Below, in pieces: positions 25,601 to 31,190 of a DNA stretch of 64,000 nt (its first letter is position 1; each line of letters begins with the position of its first letter). Position numbers and translations under genes: made by a program. The stretch is from positions 1 through 64,000 of the forward strand of contig NZ_CP062260.1 in NCBI RefSeq assembly GCF_014863545.1. The letters run 5' to 3'. This stretch comes from Paenibacillus sp. JNUCC32. Lineage in GTDB: Bacteria; Bacillota; Bacilli; Paenibacillales; Paenibacillaceae. The notes beneath the pieces are model-generated. The model was not told the origin of the DNA and searched no databases. It saw nothing but the letters and a program-made list of their open reading frames with translations.

Positions 25601-25784
25601 CGGCGCGGGGATGGATCCCGAGAAGCTCCGAAGGATGCTGGGAAGCGGACATCGCGCCACCAAGGGAGTCGGGCTTATGAACACGGACCGCCGTTTGAAG
25701 CAGATTTATGGGCAGGGCCTCATGATCGACAGCTCAAGGGACAGAGGAACCACGGTGTCATTTGTCATCAAGAAGATGGCATAA
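22635..25784 (+). CDS. 7TMR-DISM hybrid sensor histidine kinase with two kinase cores and a receiver
   Basis: A 1049-residue membrane sensor. Order: one N-terminal membrane segment (about 16-37); an extracytoplasmic jelly-roll sensor of the 7TMR-DISM type (LNGEWAFYPNQW, about 50-215); seven membrane helices (about 225-430); HisKA with His451 in NTSHELRNPLHGI; HATPase (about 550-670); a Glu/Lys linker; a receiver domain (about 715-840) with Asp769 in ISDVMMPQMSG; then a second LytS-type core with His860 in IQPHFLHNTLNSI and a second ATPase (MQTIVENAVVHG, IIADDGAGMD). TTG 22635 follows AAGGA. Carbohydrate-type or small-molecule sensing is known for DISM receptors; the ligand here is unknown. 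Confidence 0.92.
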   Translation: MSIYSNIKSKPVSGRRLLGITFLFIVILLSVRLVWFNTITVPEERPFRQGVLDLRAWPADDRSRVALNGEWAFYPNQWKGPDGASQGEPAAADPRWIQVPGPWEGVNENGNQIGYGTYRLKLLVPDRNKTYGIWISDIRTAYRLYVNGELLHESGHPSDLPETHVARIVPHMELIPPTGGDELDIIVEVSNYQYADSGGIRLPIQFGTAEAVMRGKAFSENMQLLVCIVLLLHVIYVFILYLIGYRSRGLFYFAGLILFTLLATLSDDDKLLLVWLPGIPFEWAVKLKVIAYVAISLCLILCTKHLLKPRIKEGFYRAYTLFVVSYAAVYLLLPFHLMVHLSKYLSVVLISAVLFVPSLARKAVSERKEAAIFILLSAVAVSCNIMISGILRFRYFKELPFYPIDLIVAFLGFASFWFIRFTRNSVMLREQAEQLQRADKMKDEFLANTSHELRNPLHGIINMAQTLLERKGSVLEQEDRNQLELITGIGRRMSLLLDDLLDVSLLKDNRVRLNVQSVHLGSAVQGVLDMLRPMAEGKRIELVCEIAEDGPKVWADESRLVQIMFNLIHNAIKYTEAGRITVAAEVIEGRAYVHVRDTGIGMDEKTLSRIFLPYEQGDSGFAASGGGLGLGLGISKQLVELHGGDISVTSAPSQGSDFTFTLKVDDMMKQENADKQEFIADSPASNPEKEKETQSNMSDMHEQDDAESEALALARPSDGRLLIVDDDPVNLKVIHHLLADEGYRIVTVTRAEEALQLLEQGEWDLIISDVMMPQMSGYELSRTIRQRYMLSELPILLLTARNRPEDIHMGFISGANDYLIKPVDHLELKTRVRALLELKQSIKERLHMEAAWLQAQIQPHFLHNTLNSIASLSEVDPSRMIALIAEFSHYLRASYDISNLDRFIPLEQELGLVRSYLYIEGERFGERLRVRWHISDEVAVQQWKLPPLTMQTIVENAVVHGVLARTQGGTVTIRIVREAESAKVIIADDGAGMDPEKLRRMLGSGHRATKGVGLMNTDRRLKQIYGQGLMIDSSRDRGTTVSFVIKKMA

Positions 25785-25894
25785 TCAAAGCCTGAGCCTA
25801 TTAGACCTATAGTCTTTGAATCTTGGACGAATGCCGCAGGTTTAGGTTAGGATGTAGAGATGATGATATTTTACTTCGTATAAGGGTGGACTTC

Positions 25895-26818
25895 ATGATC
25901 TCTTCTTTTTTGGCTACGATTTACAGCGTATTCCTTCCGATATCGCTGCCCGTCATCGGCGGAGCGCTGCTAAAGCGATTTAAAGGAATTGAAACCAAGG
26001 GGCTCTCGGCCCTGTCTTTATATGTGCTGAGCCCGGCACTGATCTTCGAGACGCTGGAAAAGGCTTTGATCACCTCGAACGAGGTGACGGTGACGGTTGC
26101 CTTTTGCCTGTTGAACGTGATCATCCTCTGGGCGCTCAGCGCCTTTGCAGGTAAAATGCTGGGCTTGTCCCAGACGGAGAAATCGGGCCTCGCCTTGACC
26201 ACCATTTTTACCAACAGCGTGAATTATGGGCTTCCCCTCGTGCTGCTTGCATTTGGGCAGGCAGGGCTGGATAAGGCTTCCGTGTATGTCATCGTGCAGA
26301 TCATCATCATGAATACATTAGGCGTGTATTTGGCAGCGCGGTCTCATTTTTCGGCCGTAAAAGCGATCAAGACCGTATTTACACTTCCTTCGGTTTACGC
26401 CGCAGCGCTTGCCGTACTCTTCCGGTTGACGGATTTCCAGCTCCCCGAAGGGTTGAATACCGGCGTTTCCATGCTGTCCGCCGCCTATGCCCCGCTGGCT
26501 CTTGTCATACTGGGAGCCCAGATGGTTGGGGTTCGGGAGGGTGGAGCGTCGCTCGCCGTCTCAAAGCGCGGATTCTGGTCGGGCATGGCGATGCGAATGC
26601 TGGTGGGCCCGTTGGTGGCTTGGGGATTGCTCGCGATGTTATCCATTGAGGGTACCTTGTTTGCAGTCATTCTGATACTGTCAGCGATGCCAGCAGCCGT
26701 GAATGCGGTCATCCTTGCCGAAGAGTACGATGCCGCGCCCAAGCTTGTATCCAGGTGTATTCTGTGGACCACGCTGGCTTCTTTTATCGTTCTGCCTGCC
26801 ATGATTGGCTTTCTTTAA
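25895..26818 (+). CDS. AEC family transporter
   Basis: A 307-residue integral membrane protein of the auxin efflux carrier family. It has about ten hydrophobic helices in two halves, with PISLPVIGGALLKRFKGI near the start, the conserved TNSVNYGLPL in helix 4-5 and SAMPAAVNAVILAEEY in the second half. Bacterial members export organic acids or amino acids such as malate. ATG 25895 follows AAGGGTGGA; an upstream in-frame start at 25823 would add a charged, non-family extension. It lies about 110 bases downstream of the sensor kinase and may share its transcript. Confidence 0.85.
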   Translation: MISSFLATIYSVFLPISLPVIGGALLKRFKGIETKGLSALSLYVLSPALIFETLEKALITSNEVTVTVAFCLLNVIILWALSAFAGKMLGLSQTEKSGLALTTIFTNSVNYGLPLVLLAFGQAGLDKASVYVIVQIIIMNTLGVYLAARSHFSAVKAIKTVFTLPSVYAAALAVLFRLTDFQLPEGLNTGVSMLSAAYAPLALVILGAQMVGVREGGASLAVSKRGFWSGMAMRMLVGPLVAWGLLAMLSIEGTLFAVILILSAMPAAVNAVILAEEYDAAPKLVSRCILWTTLASFIVLPAMIGFL

Positions 26819-26929
26819 GATTTCTCGCCTCCGGAAGATTGGTTCAACTCTTGGGCTAGCGTGTAAAGAGTAGTAAGCGTCAAGAGATAACCATCATCTG
26901 CGAATCCGAATCGGATGGAGGTGGAAACT

Positions 26930-27094
26930 ATGAGCAGACCGCGTGACCGAGACGTGGAGATCGAGACCCGCAATATCGAGGAGCGTAACGACTCCAGCAG
27001 GGTAGCTTCTACGTTGATCAAGTATGTTGCTTATCTGATCATCTTTTTTGGTTTCTTGTACTTCCTGATCAAATACGTATTCCCGATGTTCTAA
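26930..27094 (+). CDS. 54-residue single-pass membrane protein
   Basis: A short gene with a strong GGAGGTGGAAACT-type ribosome site directly before ATG 26930. The first 27 residues are highly charged (MSRPRDRDVEIETRNIEER), and the rest form one membrane helix (YVAYLIIFFGFLYFLIKYVF) ending at the C-terminus. It is likely anchored with the charged part in the cytoplasm. I do not recognise the family; small proteins of this shape are common and conserved in Paenibacillaceae. A terminator follows at 27120. Confidence 0.75.
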   Translation: MSRPRDRDVEIETRNIEERNDSSRVASTLIKYVAYLIIFFGFLYFLIKYVFPMF

Positions 27095-27119
27095 GTTCAG
27101 GCCGGGTTACGTCGGTGAG

Positions 27120-27160
27120 AAAGCCTCTCCTTAGCCACAAGCGGGATGGAGGCTTTTTTT
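27120..27160 (+). terminator. Intrinsic terminator
   Basis: An AAGCCTC...GAGGCTT stem followed by a run of Ts, downstream of the 54-residue membrane protein gene. Confidence 0.75.
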
Positions 27161-27240
27161 CATGAAGTTAGGGAAGGATCGCAATGTGCCGTAATGGATG
27201 AGCAAGTTTTTCCTATCATTCCATGGACACGGCGGGAGCG

Positions 27241-27277
27241 TTGACTTTGGAGTCTAATGTAACTATGATGGTTACAT
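27241..27277 (+). promoter_or_regulatory. Rrf2 gene promoter with palindromic operator
   Basis: TTGACT (27241-27246), a 17-base spacer and TATGAT (27264-27269). The -10 is centred in a 21-base perfect palindrome, ATGTAAC-N7-GTTACAT (27257-27277). The same motif recurs twice before the dioxygenase gene, so it is probably the binding site of the Rrf2 regulator itself. Confidence 0.75.
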
Positions 27278-27316
27278 GCTAGTCATCTGAAGATTTGGAC
27301 CGTCAGGAGGGATCGC

Positions 27317-27760
27317 ATGAACATAAGCAGCCGATTTGCAGTGGCCATTCATATTCTTTCCGTGCTGGAGATGAATAAGGCTGGCGTCAGCACTTCAGAT
27401 TATATTGCGGAGAGTGTGAACACGAATCCGGTGGTCATCCGGCGGATTGTCGGCATGCTCAGCAAAGCGGGCCTGGTCGAGGTGAAACCCGGCGTAGCGG
27501 GAGCGAAGCTGGCTAAGCCTCCGTCCGGGATTACGCTGCTGGATATTTATCATGCCGTTCATGTCGTGCAGGAGGGTTCCCTGTTCGGTATTCACGAGAA
27601 TTCGGACGCGAAATGTCCTGTTGGCAAACATATTCAAACGGCGATCGTTCCGGTGTTCTCGGCCGCCCAGAAGGCCATGGAGGATACGCTGCATGAGGTG
27701 AATTTGGAGCAAATCGTCCGGAAAATCCATGCATCTGCTAACGGAACATCCATCGAATAG
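27317..27760 (+). CDS. Rrf2 family transcriptional regulator (YwnA-like)
   Basis: A 147-residue winged-helix regulator. SSRFAVAIHILSVLEMNK and the IAESVNTNPVVIRRIVGMLSK recognition helix are typical of Rrf2 proteins, and the AGLVEVKPGVAGAKLAKP wing follows. Only one cysteine is present (SDAKCPVGKHI), in a position corresponding to YwnA-like members, so the protein lacks the three-Cys cluster of Fe-S Rrf2 proteins such as NsrR and IscR. It may sense thiol-reactive electrophiles. It is autoregulated if the operator over its -10 is its own. Confidence 0.88.
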   Translation: MNISSRFAVAIHILSVLEMNKAGVSTSDYIAESVNTNPVVIRRIVGMLSKAGLVEVKPGVAGAKLAKPPSGITLLDIYHAVHVVQEGSLFGIHENSDAKCPVGKHIQTAIVPVFSAAQKAMEDTLHEVNLEQIVRKIHASANGTSIE

Positions 27761-27856
27761 ATGATATATGATACATGATACGCTCAATCCTTGCAGGATG
27801 GGCGTTTTCTTTTGGGCCTGGTTGGTGTGCCTTTGTTCATATGTTAATTACTGGGT

Positions 27857-27919
27857 TTGACAACGGGATGGTCCTGTAACTATAATGATTACAAGTAAGA
27901 TGTAACTGTTTCGATTACA
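27857..27919 (+). promoter_or_regulatory. Dioxygenase promoter with two Rrf2-type operators
   Basis: TTGACA (27857-27862), an 18-base spacer and TATAAT (27881-27886). The -10 lies inside TGTAAC-TATAATG-ATTACA (27875-27893). A second copy, TGTAAC-TGTTTCG-ATTACA, follows at 27901-27919, 26 bases further on, which is about two and a half helical turns. The motif matches the operator before the Rrf2 gene. Confidence 0.75.
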
Positions 27920-27989
27920 AGTTAAGCCTGTCGCAGACCTGAATATATTTTTTGAAAAAATCAAACAACAACATTCAAGGAGTGAGAAT

Positions 27990-28844
27990 ATGACAGCCAT
28001 TATACATCCATCCACAAAGCTCGGACCCGTCTCTCTTCGGATTAGCAATCTGGCACAATCGGTCCGCTTTTACACGGAAGTCGTTGGATTAAAAATGCTG
28101 CGCCAGCATGGCCGGGTGGCCGAATTGACGGCGGACGGCAAGCAGCCGCTGCTGATCATTGAGGAGGTTTCGGACCTGACAAGGCCGCAGACCCGGACGG
28201 CAGGCCTGTACCACTTTGCGATCCTGGTACCGGATCGGGAATCGCTCGGGCTCGCGCTTGCCAATCTGATCGCCCATAACATGCCGGTCGGCCAAGGCGA
28301 TCATCTGGTCAGCGAAGCGCTGTACATTAATGATCCGGACGGAAACGGCATCGAGATTTATGCCGACCGGCCACGGGATACCTGGAAGCGCGATGCCAAA
28401 GGGGAATATGTGATGACCACCGACCCGGTCGATGTTGAAGGACTGCTGGCTCTCTCCAAAGAGAAGGAATGGCTTGGACTTCCGGAAGGGACCGTCATCG
28501 GGCACGTGCATTTCCATGTGTCCAACCTGCAGGATGCCCGCGCATTTTATTGCGATGTGCTGGGTTTTGAGCTGACCGCCCATTATGGGGGAGCAGCGTT
28601 GTTTATATCCGCAGGAGGGTACCATCACCATATCGGGCTCAATGTTTGGGCGGGACTCGGGGTACCGAATACGCCTCCGAACGCTGCGGGAATGGAGAAT
28701 TATACGATCGAGCTTCCGAGCCATGAGGCGCTTGAGGCGGTAACCGGCCGCATTCGCGAAGCGGGGCTGCACCTGGAACAGCGGGACGGCGTCTGGGCCG
28801 TTCAAGATCCTTCGGACATCTGGATCCGGTTGGTTGTTGCTTAA
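27990..28844 (+). CDS. VOC-family ring-cleaving dioxygenase, CatE-like
   Basis: A 284-residue protein with two vicinal-oxygen-chelate modules. TKLGPVSLRISNL..FYTEVVGLK, TGLYHFAILVPDRE, DPDGNGIEIYADRPRDTW, GHVHFHVSNLQ and ALFISAGGYHHHIGLNVWAG match the remembered B. subtilis CatE (catechol-2,3-dioxygenase) closely in order and length. The second module carries the likely iron ligands (His in GHVHFHV, His in HHHIGLN, and Glu in YTIELP). It probably detoxifies catechols or quinone precursors. In B. subtilis catDE is under YodB/CatR; here Rrf2-type operators overlap the promoter. No catD partner is adjacent. Confidence 0.87.
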   Translation: MTAIIHPSTKLGPVSLRISNLAQSVRFYTEVVGLKMLRQHGRVAELTADGKQPLLIIEEVSDLTRPQTRTAGLYHFAILVPDRESLGLALANLIAHNMPVGQGDHLVSEALYINDPDGNGIEIYADRPRDTWKRDAKGEYVMTTDPVDVEGLLALSKEKEWLGLPEGTVIGHVHFHVSNLQDARAFYCDVLGFELTAHYGGAALFISAGGYHHHIGLNVWAGLGVPNTPPNAAGMENYTIELPSHEALEAVTGRIREAGLHLEQRDGVWAVQDPSDIWIRLVVA

Positions 28845-28860
28845 TATCATACGAACGAAG

Positions 28861-28897
28861 AAGCCTGTCCGCTATATTAGCGGCAGGCTTTTTTTAA
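28861..28897 (+). terminator. Intrinsic terminator of the dioxygenase gene
   Basis: AAGCCTG-T-CCGCT pairs with AGCGG-CAGGCTT, followed by seven Ts. Convergent with the next minus-strand gene. Confidence 0.85.
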
Positions 28898-28943
28898 TGA
28901 AACATCACCGTTAGGATGATCAGCTAGACAGAAAGCAGGCAAG

Positions 28944-29459
28944 CTAGATCCGGTTTAATTCAACCAGCGTACGGAGCATGAACTCCGTGATATTCGGAAT
29001 GTCTCCCATCTGATTTTCGTTGATTTTGCGGGGAAAGCGAAGCTCGATCGTGTTATGGATGGGGACCGCATCGTCGCCGTAGGTGTAGCGTATCGTCTGC
29101 ACCGGCGGGAGCTCGGGATTCCATATCTCCTTAACAATCTGCGCGATAACCGGGCACGAGTAGGCAGGATCGGCAATGTTTTTATGAAAGCGGAGCTTCA
29201 GCACGCAGCCCGGCTGCTCTTCCGGAATTTCCAAAATCTCGGCCGCCAAATCCCGCAGCCCGGTCTCCAGGCAAATTTCGGCTGAAGCCGCGGATTGCTG
29301 AACCAGCTCGAATCGGAGGCTAAAACTTCTGGACAAGGTCGCCATATCCAGAAGGTCCTTCCGATCGGAAACGCGGATGATTTCATCGAGATTGTCGAGG
29401 TCATAAACCGCATTCTCGATGCCAACCTTTAGATTTTCGAATATAGTCGGGTCAAACAT
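28944..29459 (-). CDS. Conserved hypothetical protein
   Basis: A 171-residue cytoplasmic protein without a recognised domain. It begins MFDPTIFENLKVGIENAVYD and contains alternating helices and strands, with PAYSCPVIAQIVKEIWNPE in the middle. AAAGGATG precedes ATG 29459, which is preferred over an ATG eight codons upstream. It is divergent from the HTH gene at 29660, with which it shares a 200-base control region containing the TTTACCGGTAAA palindrome. Confidence 0.65.
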   Translation of the reverse strand: MFDPTIFENLKVGIENAVYDLDNLDEIIRVSDRKDLLDMATLSRSFSLRFELVQQSAASAEICLETGLRDLAAEILEIPEEQPGCVLKLRFHKNIADPAYSCPVIAQIVKEIWNPELPPVQTIRYTYGDDAVPIHNTIELRFPRKINENQMGDIPNITEFMLRTLVELNRI

Positions 29460-29629
29460 GGAGGCACATCCTTTGATGAACATAATGTCGTAATAGACGA
29501 TCGTGGATACTATATCACAACCGCCAGGCGAAGGGGAATGGCTCGTCTGATAAGCCGGAGACCTGCGTCAGGATTGACCGATAGATCAAAGTCATGGTAG
29601 GATGAAATCCAATCAACAGTAAAAATTAA

Positions 29630-29641
29630 TTTACCGGTAAA
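29630..29641. promoter_or_regulatory. Palindromic operator candidate before the HTH regulator
   Basis: TTTACCGGTAAA is a perfect 12-base palindrome immediately upstream of the ribosome site of the gene at 29660. An overlapping GTAAA...TTTAC repeat begins at 29619. It probably mediates autoregulation. Confidence 0.55.
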
Positions 29642-29659
29642 ATGTATGGAGGTGTTAAA

Positions 29660-30271
29660 ATGAAAATGACTGGTGTCTATAAAATTCAAACCCATGAGCA
29701 GCTCAAAGCGATCGCGGATCCTCTCCGCACCAAAATGCTGATGAATCTGGTGAAGGATGCCTACACCGGACAGCAGCTGGCCGAGATGCTCGGCATCACG
29801 CGGAACAATATTTACTTTCATCTCAAGGAGCTGGAGAAGCATGGCATCATCCATGTGGTCAGGAAGGAAGAGAAGAACGGTATCGTGCAGAAATACTATC
29901 GCGCCGTTGCAAGCCGCTTCATCCCGGAGGATCATTTGCTGCCAAGCCTGGATTTGGTGGAAACCTCAAGACAGGTATTCATGGAGACGCTTGATGTAAC
30001 GCGGGACAAAATCGAGACCGCCCCGGCTTCTTCTTTTGCACTGGACAGTACGAGTGAGCACCACAGGAAAAATCTTGCGGGAACCTACCTCTTTCGTGCA
30101 ACGCAGGAAAGCTTCCATGCTTTTGTGGAAGAATTCAAGGGGCTTCTGGATAAACACTTCACGATGGAAGGTGCCGAATCCGGCAGAAGCTCGCTTTCCG
30201 AGGAGGAGAAGAGCTATTATATGTCGTTGATAGCATTCCAAGACGATCATGAGAATATCACCATTCGATAA
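29660..30271 (+). CDS. ArsR-like helix-turn-helix regulator
   Basis: A 203-residue regulator with an N-terminal winged helix (residues about 12-80). THEQLKAIADPLRTKMLMNLV followed by TGQQLAEMLGITRNNIYFHLKELEKHGIIHVV is typical of ArsR/HTH_20 proteins, and the C-terminal half is a helical domain that could bind a ligand. GGAGGTG lies five bases before ATG 29660. It is followed after 23 bases by a metallo-hydrolase gene, so the pair forms an operon and the hydrolase is the likely target. No metal-binding cysteines are seen. Confidence 0.82.
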   Translation: MKMTGVYKIQTHEQLKAIADPLRTKMLMNLVKDAYTGQQLAEMLGITRNNIYFHLKELEKHGIIHVVRKEEKNGIVQKYYRAVASRFIPEDHLLPSLDLVETSRQVFMETLDVTRDKIETAPASSFALDSTSEHHRKNLAGTYLFRATQESFHAFVEEFKGLLDKHFTMEGAESGRSSLSEEEKSYYMSLIAFQDDHENITIR

Positions 30272-30294
30272 TCCTGGACGGGGGATACATACAT

Positions 30295-31101
30295 ATGGAC
30301 AATAATCAATATACCATCGTGATCGATGGTGCGTGGTTTACGGTATCGCAGCTGGATGAAGGCACGTTTGCCATCAGTGAGTACGGGCATTGGGAGAAGG
30401 TGCATTCGTTTCTGTTGATAGGGGACGAGCGTGCCGCATTGATCGATACGGGCCTTGGCATCGACGACATGAGGCGGATAACCGATCAGCTGACGGATTT
30501 GCCTATCATGGTACTGACCACGCATGTTCACGCAGATCATATCGGCAGTCACGGGCAGTACGGGGAGATTTATGTGCATGAGGCCGAAGAGGATTGGCTG
30601 GTCAGCGGCATTAAAAAGCTTTCGATTGAGCAAATCCGCAAGGATATATCACGCGATATTACGAGACCCGTACCGGATTCCTTCGATCCGGCAGCGTACA
30701 CCCCTTATCGGGGGCAGCCGACCGGCCTGCTTCGGGATGGGGACGTCATCGAGCTTGGCGGGCGAAGCCTGGTCATCTACCATACGCCGGGCCATTCGCC
30801 CGGACATATTGCGTTATTTGAACCCAACCGCGGGTACTTGTTCACTGGCGATTTGCTGTATGATGAGACGCCGGTATATGCCTTCTACCCGACGACGAGT
30901 CCCGGGGATCTCGTTAACTCGCTGGAGCGGATCGCGAATATCGAAGGCGTAAATCGGATCTTCGGTTCTCATAATACGCTTGGACTGGACCCGGCATGGC
31001 TGGACTTAGTAAAAGAAGCCGTGCAGGAGCTCCGGGAAAAAGATCTTGTCCGATTTGGAACGGGCATTCACCGGTTCAACGGATTTTCGGTTCAATTCTA
31101 A
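30295..31101 (+). CDS. MBL-fold metallo-hydrolase
   Basis: A 268-residue metallo-beta-lactamase-fold protein: ERAALIDTGLGID, the metal motif HVHADHIGSHG, HTPGHSPGHIALFEPNRGYLFTGDLLYD and a terminal GSHN histidine. This resembles glyoxalase II or quorum-quenching-like hydrolases with two metal ions. A GGGGGA site precedes ATG 30295. It is probably co-transcribed with the upstream HTH regulator. The substrate is unknown; a thioester or lactone is a reasonable guess only. Confidence 0.85.
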   Translation: MDNNQYTIVIDGAWFTVSQLDEGTFAISEYGHWEKVHSFLLIGDERAALIDTGLGIDDMRRITDQLTDLPIMVLTTHVHADHIGSHGQYGEIYVHEAEEDWLVSGIKKLSIEQIRKDISRDITRPVPDSFDPAAYTPYRGQPTGLLRDGDVIELGGRSLVIYHTPGHSPGHIALFEPNRGYLFTGDLLYDETPVYAFYPTTSPGDLVNSLERIANIEGVNRIFGSHNTLGLDPAWLDLVKEAVQELREKDLVRFGTGIHRFNGFSVQF

Positions 31102-31116
31102 TATCGTCATGAAGCA

Positions 31117-31160
31117 AAGCCGCCTCCGGATCAGCAATCGGCATCCGGAAGGCGGCTTTT
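31117..31160. terminator. Strong bidirectional terminator
   Basis: AAGCCGCCTCCGGAT pairs with ATCCGGAAGGCGGCTT, followed by Ts. It lies between the convergent metallo-hydrolase and lyase genes. Confidence 0.85.
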
Positions 31161-31190
31161 TAGGCTAGCGATTGTTTTTAGGGAATTAAG

